Shown: positions 44,084-54,503 of the stretch, piece after piece
Position numbering within the stretch: the stretch's first letter is position 1
Layout of the letters: every line of letters starts with the position of its first letter
Assembly (NCBI GenBank): GCA_028751875.1
Contig: CM054153.1
Location: 11,481,633 to 11,545,632 of the forward strand
Direction: 5' to 3'
Source: Rapana venosa
Lineage: Eukaryota > Mollusca > Gastropoda > Neogastropoda > Muricidae
Length of the DNA: 64,000 bases
Position numbers and translations under genes: made by a program
Notes under the pieces: model-generated
Databases searched by the model: none
Told to the model about the DNA's origin: nothing
The model's input: only the letters and a program-made list of their open reading frames with translations

Positions 44084-44470
44084 CTTGGTGAGTGCTGTCT
44101 TATCTTTTTCAAGTTCCAGATACAGATCAGCACTGACAAAGCATACAGTCATACATCTTCTTGTGGATACAATTTCATTGGTGAGAGCTGTCTCTTTTTC
44201 AAGTCCCATTGCCCAGGTATAGATCAGCACTGACAAAGCATAAAGTGGTTTTTCTTCTTGTGGATAAAATTTCATTGGTGATAGCTGTCTCTTTTTCAAG
44301 TTCCATGGCCCAGATATAGATTAGCACTGACAAAGCATCAAGTGATGTTTCTTCTTGTCGACATAATTTCATTGGTGAGAGCTGTCTCTATCTCTTTCAA
44401 GTCCCGTGATCCAGGTACAGACCAGCACTGGCAAAGCATGAAGTCGTACATCATCTTGTCAATGTCTTCT
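44084..44470. repeat. Tandem array, four units of about 95-105 bp
   Basis: Unit landmarks are TTTTTCAAGTTCCA, AGATCAGCACTGACAAAGCA, TCTTCTTGTGGATA and ATTTCATTGGTGAGAGCTG. Units begin near 44098, 44189, 44287 and 44382. The units differ at perhaps one base in ten. The sequence is complex, unlike the nearby microsatellites. Confidence 0.9.
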
Positions 44471-46080
44471 TCGACAAAGAGATTGCCGTGTAGTTAGTTG
44501 ACTGAGAAAGGGAACAAAGCCCATCACAGGGAACAAACAGCTCAGTCCTTTTCCCAAATTTATTGGGAATGTTTTGCCTAGAGAGTTTGGCGCAGAGTTT
44601 GATGCACTCATCTAGGAATTAGTGAAGCATCTCTTGCGTGGTGCTCTTTTTCATTGAGGTTTAGCTGGTTTTAAATTCGTTTGAGGATTGTAACCTGCAG
44701 GAATGATCATCTTGCCAATAAAACGGTTTGCTGTTTAGCACAAATATGAACAATATTTTTTTGTCTCATACACATAGATTTATACTCGAACAAGGGCTTA
44801 CATAATAGAAGCCAAATCATAGGGATTTTTCATAACTGGAATTTAATGTCGATAGTTGAAGCAGTTTGCTTCTCTTTCTAACAAACGCTATCGTCCTTAC
44901 TAATACACTCAGTTATACTTTATGCCTACATTCTTTCTAAATACACTGTTTATGTCTTTGCATTTCAAATTTTCATGCGAAAGCCATATTTGCCTAAAGC
45001 CACATTTACCTAAAATTTCAAAATTTCTTGACCACAAAATTTCGAATAGAACATAATTAATGAAAAAAATAAAACGCAGTCTTTTCCTACCAGTGACCAT
45101 TATGCTCCACAGCTCTGTCCACACACAACTTACGGCACAATGCACACACACAAAAAAAACTTTGATGAAGATTTAATCCCTGAGCTTCATTAGTTCATAA
45201 CCAAGTGATCAACTCCCCTCATCCTCTCATAGTCTCATTCACAACAACGTGTGGACATTGTCCTCTTTAGAGCTTGCATTCTGCAGCAAAACCTTCACAG
45301 CTCTACATTTTTTGTTAAGTGTGGATGGCTTGTTCCTTTCAGGTCTGACACTTAAACGGCAACAGCGCACGCTTTCCAAACACAATATCTGATTCTTGGG
45401 TGTGCTCTCTTCATCCCATTCAATCTCTTCAGAGGATGAATCGGAGAAAGCCCATGAAGCGAAAAAAGCGATATAGCTTTATAAAACGATTAAGAATATT
45501 TTTTTCCTTTAAACGGGTATCTATGGGACGTAGTTGGAATACTGCAACGGGTCACTTTGAGGATTTCATTAGCTTTTTTATTATTATACTCCTGAAATGT
45601 CGGCTAATGTCAACTCATAAACTGTTCCATTAATCTGATTTTTTTTCTATGAACAAGGCGTCTTAGCACATTCGTAGCCACTGAAATGGACTCTGTTGCT
45701 AAAGGCAATTCATTTCTGTGTTCAAGAAGACTACAGAACGACCAATCACCCACGGAGGAAATGAAGGGGGATGTGGGGGGGGGGGACGAGGGAGGGAGAA
45801 GATGGGTTGAGATCAACAGGTGTTACTTTTTATTGTCTATTATGCTCTGTTGACAAGTGTGTGAGTGTGTGTATTCGATTTTGCATCTGTTCACTTAAAA
45901 TGATATTAGAGGAGTGTGTGTGTGTTGTGTGTAGGGAGGGGGGGGGGGGTTGATAAGATGAGGGCTTCAAAGCAAGGAGATGCGTGTTGGTATTTTTAGT
46001 AAATGTATGTATCAAAATGCTGATTTCAAACAATACAAGCAATATGTAGCAAAAACAACAAAGCTTCAGAACTACTGAAA
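44471..46080. other. Low-copy sequence
   Basis: AT-rich. G-runs occur at 45776-45785 and 45938-45948. Short frames at 44909-45151 (minus) and 45400-45633 (plus) have no family features. Confidence 0.5.
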
Positions 46081-46084
46081 ACCA

Positions 46085-47060
46085 TGTTAAAAGAAAAACC
46101 TGAAAAATTGCGAAATAGCATCTACTCCTACAGACGTTTTCTTATTACCAAGAGATCGAATAACATCCTCAAGTTTTGTCAATGCAAATGGCGTGTTTAT
46201 AAATAATGTATTATTAAGAAAAGGATCTTTATACATATCTTTTTGCGTTTCTTTATTTCTAAAAGCAACTTCTGACATGTATTGTTCGAGGTATTTGCAA
46301 ACATATCAATGAAAGCTTCAGCCATGTCAGAATTAGTGGGGGACTCTCTATCTTTAACCATTTATTTATTTATTTATTTATTTTAATTCTTTTATATCGA
46401 GGATAATGGAATAAGCACTAATGTGTTTTTTTACATCCAGTCCCCGTGTGTACGCAGTTTTGTCAATTTTGTCATCTGTTTCCACCCGCACACAATGGCC
46501 TACTCTTCCGAAAAGCGGAACTGGATTTAACGTGTGCGCAAGATGTTCTGCATGCGTTCGATTACGGTGCCTCAGTTTATAGTCTCATACCATACGTGGA
46601 CAAGATGGCTGCTGTGTTCCATGTTTCATTTCATTGAACTTTTCCATACTTTTAGCAAATCCTTATGAGTACAAACCTCATGTTTACAAAAGTTGGACCA
46701 GAATTCACGTTTAACTTATTTAATGATTTTATCACAATTTGCATAAGCTAATTTCAACAAGCGATGGTTAGCTTGCGATTTATTTCGAAAGTAAGTTTTG
46801 ATTGCTACTATTTTTCTTTTTAAGACATTTTCACAGGTTTCATTCCACCACATGTTCCTGCATGTGTATCAAACTTCACAGATGAATATCTGGGAATAGA
46901 GCAGTTTGCGGCTTTTACAAGTATTAAATCTGTCATAAAACATGTCTATGTCGTCCCCATGTATACAGCCAGTATCATGTACTTTTAGAACAGATTGAAA
47001 CAGGTACCATTTTTCTTTATTCTAGTTATGTTCTGGAATCATGTCTTTGACGTTTTTATT
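46085..47060 (-). mobile_element. LINE remnant (linker and start of RT), split by SINE-B
   Basis: On the minus strand the higher-coordinate part encodes WWNETCENVLKRKIVAIKTY, ANCDKIIK and REFWSNFC traces. This is the basic linker between endonuclease and reverse transcriptase of Jockey/I/Nimb-type LINEs. Below the SINE-B insertion it continues MVKDRESPTNSDMAEAFIDM and then FALTKLEDVIRSLGNKKTSV, the start of the RT domain. The element is fragmentary: endonuclease and catalytic RT blocks are missing and stops are present. Confidence 0.7.
46362..46588 (-). mobile_element. SINE-B copy 8 inserted in the LINE remnant
   Basis: Reverse orientation: (TTTA)n tail, TATCGAGGATAATGGAATAA, TACATCCAGTCCCCGTGTG, AAAGCGGAACTGGATTTAAC and CTCAGTTTATAGTCTCAT. 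The 5-bp sequence ACCAT flanks it on both sides (46357-46361 and 46589-46593). Removing one copy joins the LINE frame without a gap. Confidence 0.83.
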
Positions 47061-47329
47061 ATATGTTGGACTTTCAATATAATGTATTTATAATTGATAT
47101 GTGTGTGTGAGAGAGAGAGACCGGTGCAAAAAGCCTTACATACAAAAAGCCATCTAGATAGATAATAGCTCTATTCCAACGCATTCACCCACAGAACACA
47201 CGAGAAGAGCAAATTCAGGGGAGGTTACTGCTCAAGTTGACGATACCCCTGATTGTCTCCCCTCTCTACTGACCAAAACATCATGAGATAACCGAGAAGA
47301 CAGACAACAGCTGCTGAATACAAGTGGGC
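47061..47329. other. Spacer
   Basis: Short GA run near 47108-47119. No feature otherwise. Confidence 0.45.
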
Positions 47330-47610
47330 TCCACATCTTATGGTCGCTGGAGAGCGAGGTGTCAGAGACCTCCACTTCTCTTGGAACCACATCTTGAGGA
47401 TAGTACCCATCTCCTCTCTCTCTCACTGCTTTGCCTTCCCTGACCCTAAAATAGGGCAGGTACCCATTTACATCTAGGTGAACTGGAGGAACTGTACTGA
47501 AGCTAAAGCCTAGGAATGGTCACCCATCTGAGAGGCAACCCAGCTCATTACTGCTGAACTTGAGCTTGTGGAGAGCAAGACCTCTGACCACAGAGCTATC
47601 AGATCCCTGA
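47330..47610 (-). mobile_element. SINE-A copy 4, diverged
   Basis: Reverse orientation: GAGCGAGGTGTCAGAGACCT, TTGCCTTCCCTGACCCTAAA, GGTACCCATTTACATCTAGG, GTGAACTGGAGGAACTGTAC, GGTCACCCATCTGAGAGG (5S-like box C on the other strand) and CTCTGACCACAGAGCTATC (tRNA box A on the other strand). More diverged than the other copies. Confidence 0.82.
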
Positions 47611-48256
47611 GTAGGCAGAGCTCTTGGTTCACTTCCACATTCGACTGTTTCAAGCTGGTCAGTGTGCTTTTTCTGAGTGTCACAGATGTTTCAGTGTTTC
47701 ATTATGGATCAATTAAATTTTCTACGGCTTGGTTGGTTTCCTCTCTCCTTCAGATTACTGCTAGTGGCATGTTTTCTTCTGGTGAAGTTGAATGGTTCTC
47801 TTCAGTGTTTACCATCATTGTCTTTTTTCACCTGTCAAAACCATTTGGGGGTGTTGGTATTTTGACTGACAAAAATCCAGGACCTTCCAGTCATAATAGG
47901 CTGACAAAACTGTACGTGATAACAATGTTCTTTTTTTCCCCTCCTGTAACTAATGTCACCTAATCGGTTCTTGTCAGCCAGTAAGGTGGTAAAGTGAAGG
48001 TCTCCTTCATGACTGCTGGGAGGCCAGAAGATGGTATCATTTTGAGACGATATACTGTAAAATGTACTGCTTCTCATGTACAGTAAATCAGGTGCTGGTA
48101 AAAATATTTTTTACAAAATCCTCGTTATTTTCTAAATCAAATCAAACAGCTGCTCTTTATAAAAGACCTGCAATCATAAAAGTTTTTCAACGTCTTTTGA
48201 CACGGGTTGTTTTTTTCTAAGCCAGATCAAAATAAACCACAGCATCCATTTCTGTT
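47611..48256. other. Spacer downstream of the GPCR
   Basis: Region 3' of the receptor gene. A 131-codon plus-strand frame at 47568-47963 overlaps the SINE-A edge and has no recognised domain. I see no canonical AATAAA on the minus strand near the receptor stop codon. Confidence 0.45.
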
Positions 48257-49303
48257 TCACTGCCGCGAAGATGGCAAACACCGACGCAAAAGTCGTTTTG
48301 TCTCTGTCCTGAACTTGCTGCCGCTCAAAATGTAAATGTAAAAGTTGATAGCGCTGTTACTCACCCACATCAGCACCGACACAGTCTCTACTATCGTGAG
48401 CTCAGCGCGAGCGCTCCCTTCAATGTCGCCTTTAAAAAAACCAATATCATCCAGGTACGTGTCCATAATACACGTGGGCAAAGTCAGAACACAAAACGCC
48501 ATCGACGTCAGGATCAGAGTCACTGTCAAGGAAGACACTTGAGCGTAGTGTCCTGAGCTTTCGCTCCCTTTCGTCATTTCCAGAGACCTTCGCTTGGATT
48601 TGACCAGCTGGACAATCAGCACGGTGTTGCCGATCAGGAGCAAGAAAAAGGGAACGAGCGAGGACAAAGCCAGGTCCATCAACAAGAACGCGTTGGCCAG
48701 GTTTTCGTCAATGCTTTGACAAGTGGTATCGTAAGAGCCCGTGGCTACTGTCCGATAGTTGAACAGGATGTGAGTGTTCGCGGCACAGGCCAGAGCAAAT
48801 ACGCAGCCCACAATAGCCTTTCCTCGCTTCACCGTGCACAGAACCCCCACACGATGCGGCACCACCACCGATAGCACTCGCTGAAACGTCATGGCCACCA
48901 AAACCCAGGCTGACATCATAGAAGACACGTACGACACGAAAAACAGGGCCGTGCACGTCAGCGTGTGTATGAACAGTTGAGGCACTTGAGAAACCCAGTA
49001 CCAGGCCACGGTGTCGATCAGGAGGCAGAGATCAGAGGCGGCCAGGGCGGTGAAGTACACAGCTATGCAGGCTGTGGGTGGGGACTTCAGCATCGCCCGC
49101 ATAACGGCAATGGTCATGCCGTTGCCGAAACACCCCAGCACCAACAGCAGCGGAGGAAGAATCTGCCACACCATGGCATCAGCCTTGTAGAGAAAAGCTG
49201 CCCAACTCGTGAGACCATCGTTGTCCAAGGTGGAAGTGGATTGAACAGTGGAGTTCTGTGAGAATGGTGTTGTGATGTTATTATCCATTGTGAGCTTTAC
49301 CAT
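48257..49303 (-). CDS. Orphan class A (rhodopsin-like) G protein-coupled receptor, intronless
   Basis: A plasma-membrane receptor predicted to couple an extracellular ligand to G proteins. The ligand is unknown. Length is 348 residues, with seven hydrophobic segments at about 44-68, 79-101, 114-142, 162-182, 203-233, 256-281 and 301-327, and a basic helix-8 region after 329. Seen: N61 in GCFGN (TM1), D91 in AASD (TM2), C117 and C195 for the extracellular disulfide, P218 (TM5), P276 (TM6), and N320-F-Y-I-Y324 in place of NPxxY. DRY is replaced by F140-Q-R142, CWxP by LTLP, and the usual TM4 tryptophan is absent. N-glycosylation sites lie at N9 and N17. Met6 (at 49288) has a better start context (A at -3, G at +4) than Met1 and may be the true start. 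The NFYIY form occurs in peptide-type orphan receptors of lophotrochozoans, so a peptide ligand is only a guess. There is no stop or frameshift. A single-exon gene could be a native intronless receptor or a retrocopy. Confidence 0.87.
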   Translation of the reverse strand: MVKLTMDNNITTPFSQNSTVQSTSTLDNDGLTSWAAFLYKADAMVWQILPPLLLVLGCFGNGMTIAVMRAMLKSPPTACIAVYFTALAASDLCLLIDTVAWYWVSQVPQLFIHTLTCTALFFVSYVSSMMSAWVLVAMTFQRVLSVVVPHRVGVLCTVKRGKAIVGCVFALACAANTHILFNYRTVATGSYDTTCQSIDENLANAFLLMDLALSSLVPFFLLLIGNTVLIVQLVKSKRRSLEMTKGSESSGHYAQVSSLTVTLILTSMAFCVLTLPTCIMDTYLDDIGFFKGDIEGSARAELTIVETVSVLMWVSNSAINFYIYILSGSKFRTETKRLLRRCLPSSRQ

Positions 49304-49387
49304 TAAGCTTAGCTCCGAACAGGAACTTGTCTGAAACTATTAGTGACGATTATGGTGGGAAAAACCAACTGAAAGGGGGTTTTAAAG

Positions 49388-49399
49388 GTGAAGTGTGTG

Positions 49400-49473
<74 letters not shown>

Positions 49474-49653
49474 TGTGTGTGTGTGTGTGTGTGAGGAAGA
49501 GAGAGAGGGGGGGATAGAGAAAGGTAGAGAGAGGAGATGTAGAGAGAGAGGAGAGAGAGGGCAGATAGGGCGTGGACACGAGTATGTGTATTTCTGACCT
49601 TGCATGTACATGCGTTTGAATGTAAGAATACGCCGTGCTTGCGCACGCGCGCG

Positions 49654-49684
<31 letters not shown>

Positions 49685-49965
49685 TTTGTGTGTGTGTGTG
49701 TGTGGTGTGTGTGTGTGTGTTGTGTGTGTGTGTGTGCGCGCGCGCTCAGACACTCGCATGCCTGCATACGTGCGTGGGTGTTTGTGTGTGTGTGCGTGTG
49801 TGCGCGCGCGCGCACATATGTATAGGTATGTATGTTTTGTATGTATGTATGCTTGTATGTATGTATGTATGTATGTATGTATGTATGTATGTATGTATGT
49901 ATGTATGCATGTATGCATGCATTTAAGTATGTATGTACATACGTACGTACGTACGTACGTACGTA
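49388..49965. repeat. (TG)n, (GA)n, (TG/CG)n, (GTAT)n and (ACGT)n array upstream of the GPCR
   Basis: (TG)n at 49393-49492, GA/GGAGA units to 49560, (TG)n and CG-alternating tracts at 49643-49815, (GTAT)n at 49825-49935 and a self-complementary (ACGT)n run of about 6-7 units at 49939-49965. It begins about 85 bp upstream of the receptor start codon. Confidence 0.95.
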
Positions 49966-50070
49966 TACACAAAATTGGCAAAACTGCATACACACGGGGA
50001 CTCGATGAAAAAAAGCACATGAGTGCTTATTCCATTATCCTCGAAATAAAAGAATATATAAATAGATTAA
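49966..50070 (+). mobile_element. SINE-B copy 9, 3' fragment
   Basis: AAAACTGCATACACACGGGG, ACTCGATG, AAAGCACATGAGTGCTTATT and CCATTATCCTCGAAATAAAA. Only the last ~100 bp are present. Confidence 0.85.
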
Positions 50071-50440
50071 TAAAGTATGAACGTATGTCTGTCTGTTTCT
50101 CCGTCTGTCTGTATATAAGTATGTATGTATATATGTATGTATGTATGTTTCTATGTCTATCTGTCTCTCTGCCTGTACGTATGTATATATGCATGTATGT
50201 ATGTATGTATGTATGTAAGAATTCATGTATTTATGAATTTATGTATGTAGGTGTATGTATCCATGTGTGTATTTATGCATGTATGTCTATGTATGTGTGT
50301 GCTGCGCGAGTGTGTGTGTGCCCGTCTGTGCATGAGTGTGTGTGGGTGGATAGGAGGGTGTTGGTACATGCGCGCAAATGTATGCTTGCACGAGCGTGCA
50401 CGCTTGTATATAAGTGTATAGTGTGCCGGTATATATTTTG
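50071..50440. repeat. Degenerate (GTAT)n/(CTGT)n tract
   Basis: GTAT, CTGT and TGTATGTAG units to about 50300, then TG-rich words. No gene. Confidence 0.8.
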
Positions 50441-50642
50441 TGGGTGAAGTCAAGTCAAGTCAAAACCACTTTAATAATCCCATGAAGGGCAATTATAATT
50501 ACAGGAATAAAAGACATGTGAAAGCTTAGTTGTGAATGTTTTCGTTTTTATTCTGTACAGTAGTGAAAGATTAACACAACAGCAACTGTTATTCAATCTT
50601 GACACATTGCTGTTACGTACCTCTATGCATGCTTATATCTAC
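50441..50642. other. Spacer with possible minus-strand LINE tail
   Basis: TCAAGTCAAGTCAAAACC followed by CTTTAATAATCCCATGAAGG resembles the end of some LINE 3' regions. The match is from memory and weak. Confidence 0.25.
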
Positions 50643-50644
50643 AT

Positions 50645-50820
50645 AAGGTAAAGGTAAATGTGTCCCATACCCTAAGTGGTCGTAGCGGAGCGAGGCATCA
50701 GAGACCTCAACTTCTCTAGGGGCCAGCATATTGAGGGCGGCGCCCATCTCCTCTCCCTTGCTGCTTTACCTTCCCTGATCCTAAAGAGGGCAGGTACTCA
50801 TTTACAGCTGGGTGAACTGG
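50645..50820 (-). mobile_element. SINE-A copy 5, 3' part (interrupted)
   Basis: Reverse orientation: TAAAGGTAAATGTGTCCCAT, GAGGGCGGCGCCCATCTCCT, TTACCTTCCCTGATCCTAAA and TTTACAGCTGGGTGAACTGG. Breaks at GTGAACTGG (50812-50820) and resumes at 56252. Confidence 0.9.
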
Positions 50821-50859
50821 TCTCTGTGAGGTCAGATGGAAAGAGCACGGTGAACACCA

Positions 50860-51569
50860 TACTGACGAGGGTCATATGCTCTACTATAGCGGGGAGCAGG
50901 ACAAGCATATCAATGGCGTAGGCATGCTTGTCAACAAGAACATCAAGAACTCGGTAATAGGATACTACCCAGTAAACAGCCGGCTTATCGCCTCAGGGCA
51001 GCCCCATTCAACATCACAGTGATTCAAGCCTACGCACCAACAACGGATCACGATGATGAAGTCGTAGAGGAATTCTACAACCAACTACAGGGCATCATCG
51101 ATAAGATGAACAAGAAAGACATCTTGATCATCCAGGGAGACTGGAACGCCAAGGTGGGCGGAGACGCACTGAAAGACTGGAACAAATTCTGCGGTCCCTC
51201 CTGTAATGCGATCACCAATGAGCGAGGACTCCGACTACTGGAATTTGCCAGCTACAACGACACGGTGCTCGCCAATACCCTTGGAGAACACAAGGCATCC
51301 CAACGCTGGACATGGCATGCACCCAATGGGATCCATCACAACCAGATTGACTACATCCTGGTGCAGAACCGGTTTCGATCTGGCATCAACAGAGCCAAGA
51401 CGAGGACATTCCCAGGTGCAGACATGGGCAGCGATCATGACCTCGTGCTCCTGAACTTTAGAGTCCGATTGAAGAAGATCAATAAGACAAAGAACACCAT
51501 ACTCAAGTTCAACCTGGACAGACTGAAGGACCCCACCATCGCCGAGCCCTTTCCCAAGCAACAATAGGA
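50860..51569 (+). pseudogene. APE-type endonuclease domain of the RTE-like LINE
   Basis: Would nick the genomic target to prime reverse transcription. The frame is readable from about 50860 (EHGEHHTDEGHMLYYSGEQD) with a break near 50997, then continues from 51019 to a stop at 51565-51567. Key residues seen are QAYAPTT, GDWNAKVGG (Asn/Asp metal-site motif), NERGLRLLEFA, NQIDYI and GSDHDLVLLNF (catalytic SDH). The true protein should run on into the linker. The stop after FPKQQ and frame changes near 51570 and 51770 show this copy is inactive. The N-terminal part of the endonuclease is lost by 5' truncation. Confidence 0.85.
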
Positions 51570-51981
51570 GGGAAATTCGCACCACTGCTGGCACTTGAAG
51601 AAGATGCCGAAACGATGCCCATCAGTTTTAACACAGTGATGACTGAGACAACAAGCATACTCCTTGGCAAACATCGCCGAAAAAACACAACATGGGTCAC
51701 AGATGAAATCTTGAATATGTGTGACAAAAGACGAGACCTGAAAGAGCAAGAACACTACAGGAGCAGTTGAGTACAGAGAAGTAAACAAGAAGATCAGGAG
51801 GGACATGAGGAAGACCAAGGAGGAATGGATAGAGAAACAATGTACAGAAATCGAAGAGAGCCTGACAAAGAATAATAGCAAAAGAGCATACCAGATTGTG
51901 AAAGAGCTCACCAAACAGAAACAGGCAAGAGTCAGTAACATCCAGGACAAAGAAGGAAATTGCCTAACAGAAAAGAAGGAA
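51570..51981 (+). pseudogene. Linker region between endonuclease and RT (RTE-like LINE), broken
   Basis: Basic, Lys/Arg/Glu-rich linker coding with KHRRKNTTWVTDEILNMCDK, then, after an indel near 51770, VNKKIRRDMRKTKEEWIEKQ, NNSKRAYQIVKELTKQKQ and CLTEKKE. The frame is cut at 51981 by the nested element and continues in phase at 54598. Confidence 0.78.
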
Positions 51982-51984
51982 GTG

Positions 51985-53000
51985 GAAATTTAAATGGCGC
52001 TCTTCCTAAAATCTGGAGGCAGTCGATTGTAGTCCCAATCCTGAAGAAAGGTAAACTGCGGTCATCGATAGATAGCTACAGGCCAATTGCTCTTACGTCT
52101 CATGTGGGTAAAGTAATGGAAAAAATTATACATAAGCGTTTATTTCATTTTTGTGAAAAGAATAATGTGATCCCAACAAATCAGGCTGGTTTTCGAAAGG
52201 GAAGATGTACTTCTGACACTTAGTTAAACTAACACATAAAATTTAAAAAAGCAATTTTCCAAACGAAAAAGTGTGTTAGCCACATTTTTGATGTAAAGAA
52301 AAGCCTATGTTAGAGTTTGTCATGATCAATTGCTACATAAATTAAAATACATTGTATTAATAGCATATTATATAAATATCTGCAAAATTTCTTGTCGGAT
52401 AGATCAATTTGCACTAAATTTAGGTTCAGTGTACTCATCTTTAAAGCTATCGACTTGGGTATACCACAGGGATCATTACTTGCACTATCTTGTTTTCTAT
52501 TCTTGTACATGATCTCCCTAGCTCTTTGTCCCCTTTAATACTCAAGTTGTTCAGTATGCAGATGATATTGCTATTTGGATAAATACGTCAGTTAGGAAAA
52601 ACACGAAAAAGAGAGTGATCAATTTGTTGAAAAAATATATCAGGAAGAATTAGATAATTCTGTAGTTATATAAAAGAAAACAGATTAGAATTATCAAGCA
52701 GAAAAAACTTTGTCTTGTGCTTTTTAATAACGGTGACAACGCATTAAAATTACCAATACTGAAATTAGAAGGAAAGGTGCTTCAATACAAACAAGATGTC
52801 AAATTCTTAGGTGTATTTTTAACTAGAAAGTTGAATTGGAAGATGCACATCAACCAAATGATAACTGAGGCTAGGAAAAGACTTAATTTCCTAAAGATAA
52901 TAAGTTCTCAGGCATGGAGTCAAGACACTACGACTCTGATACATCTGGCTCTGTCCTTGGTACGTTCAAATTAATATACGGACAAGAGTTTATTTTTCTG
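51985..53000 (+). pseudogene. Reverse transcriptase of the I/Nimb-like LINE, degraded
   Basis: Landmarks in order: RQSIVVPILKKGK and SYRPIALTSHVGKVMEKII near 52017-52135, NQAGFRKGRCTSD near 52177-52218, the catalytic YADD at 52555-52566, LGVFLTRKLNWKMHI near 52809-52853, and ITEARKRLNFLKII. Stops and frameshifts lie near 52220, 52300-52450 and 52650. The N-terminal endonuclease is missing. Confidence 0.83.
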
Positions 53001-53281
53001 CTGCAGTTTTATCTACTTAAAAAATTACAAAGTCTAGACAGTAAGCAGTAAAGATAGCTCTTGGTGTTCCGGCTCATGTAAATACAGCTAATACTTATAA
53101 AGAAGCTCATTTACTATCTCTTTCTGATCAGCGAAAACTGGCAGTATCAAAATATGTGGTTCGTAGTATCTCTATTCCAATTCAGTAAAAGAGGAAATAT
53201 TTATTAATCAAGACACTGATTTTCCTAACGGGCACGCCATATTTCATTTCTGCAGCCAATTAAAAATTATCAGACACATTT

Positions 53282-53840
53282 ATGAAAAAAAATGACATCG
53301 ATATATCAACAATTCCAATTTTACCGATTGTTCCACAATTACCTCCTTGGGAACATATTTCAGCTAAATTTGACATTGACTACACGGAAATAAAGAAAAA
53401 TGAAGATCAAAATCTTCTCACCGTTGATGTAAAAAGTCACTTAGAAAATAATTATTCTAATCACTTAAAAGTGTATACTGACGGATCTGTATTAGAAACA
53501 GGCAAAAGTGGTGCTGCATATGTGATTCCGACTTTAAAAGTTAAAAAAATCTTTTCATTTAGGACAACATTTTTCTATTTTTACTTCTGAATTATTTGCA
53601 ATTCTTATGGCTTTGAATTTTTTGTCTGATACTGCTATTGATGTTTGCCAAATTCTGTTTTGCGTTGACTCAAAGGCAGTGTTAATGGCATTAAAGTCAT
53701 GGCATGGTAAAATAAGGAATGATATTGTATTTGAGATAAAATTCCTGATACATTCTATTGCAAGCAGAGGCATCAGCATAACTTTTTGCTGGATGAGTTG
53801 GTTGATTCTTTGGCAAAACAAGGTGCCTCTGAATACAGTA
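53282..53840 (+). pseudogene. RNase H domain of the I/Nimb-like LINE, frameshifted
   Basis: Would remove RNA from the RNA-DNA hybrid. Seen are VYTDGSV (first catalytic Asp, at 53480-53482), GKSGAAYVIP, then after a frameshift near 53555 SELFAILMALNFL (catalytic Glu) and FCVDSKAVLMALKSWH (catalytic Asp). After another shift near 53795, DELVDSLAKQGAS carries the last Asp. All four acidic positions are therefore still traceable although the frame is broken. Confidence 0.83.
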
Positions 53841-53929
53841 CTGAAGTGTTTGATTCTAATCTTGCATTGTCGTCTTATGAAATTCATTCTAAGTTAATGT
53901 AATGCATACATTCAAAGATTATAGAAAAA

Positions 53930-54225
53930 CATTATCAGCAGTTTCCTTGCCCACGAAAATTAGAAATTCTAATACATAAACTGAGATTAAATGCAAGGAA
54001 TACTAAATATTCAAAAAATGTAAAATGTTGTTGTTCTATTCCACTTTCAGTCCACCATTTGTTGTTTGATTGCCCAATTCTTATTGACATGTATAAAAGG
54101 AGAGGTTTAGATATTCATAAGAAAATATGCCACTAGTCAAGAAGTTTTATATGACTCTCAGCAATTCATAGTGTCAGTTGCTGAAGTCATATATTCTTCA
54201 CCTGTAAAACTTTTACTGTAATTAC
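53930..54225 (+). pseudogene. C-terminal Cys/His region of the I/Nimb-like LINE
   Basis: Encodes YQQFPCPRKL, KLRLNARNTKY, then CCCSIPLSVHHLLFDCPIL (C...H...C type knuckle common at the C-terminus of I-superfamily LINEs) near 54027-54083, followed by stop codons. Confidence 0.65.
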
Positions 54226-54233
54226 TATATATT

Positions 54234-54265
<32 letters not shown>

Positions 54266-54404
54266 ATTATATATATATATATTTTTATATATATATTTTA
54301 TATATATGTATATACATATTATATATATGTTTATATATATATATATTTATATATATGTATATATTTATATACTTATGTGTGTGTGGATAAGGGTGCGTGT
54401 AGGG

Positions 54405-54500
<96 letters not shown>
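54226..54500. repeat. (TA)n and (GA)n tracts within the nested LINE 3' region
   Basis: TATATA units with TTTATA interruptions at 54226-54378, a short bridge, then GA units at 54408-54500. Confidence 0.93.

Positions 54501-54503
<3 letters not shown>

Noticed and set aside
47568..47963. A 131-codon plus-strand frame as a possible gene next to the GPCR
   Set aside because: It begins inside SINE-A and contains no domain I recognise. There is no start context or exon support.
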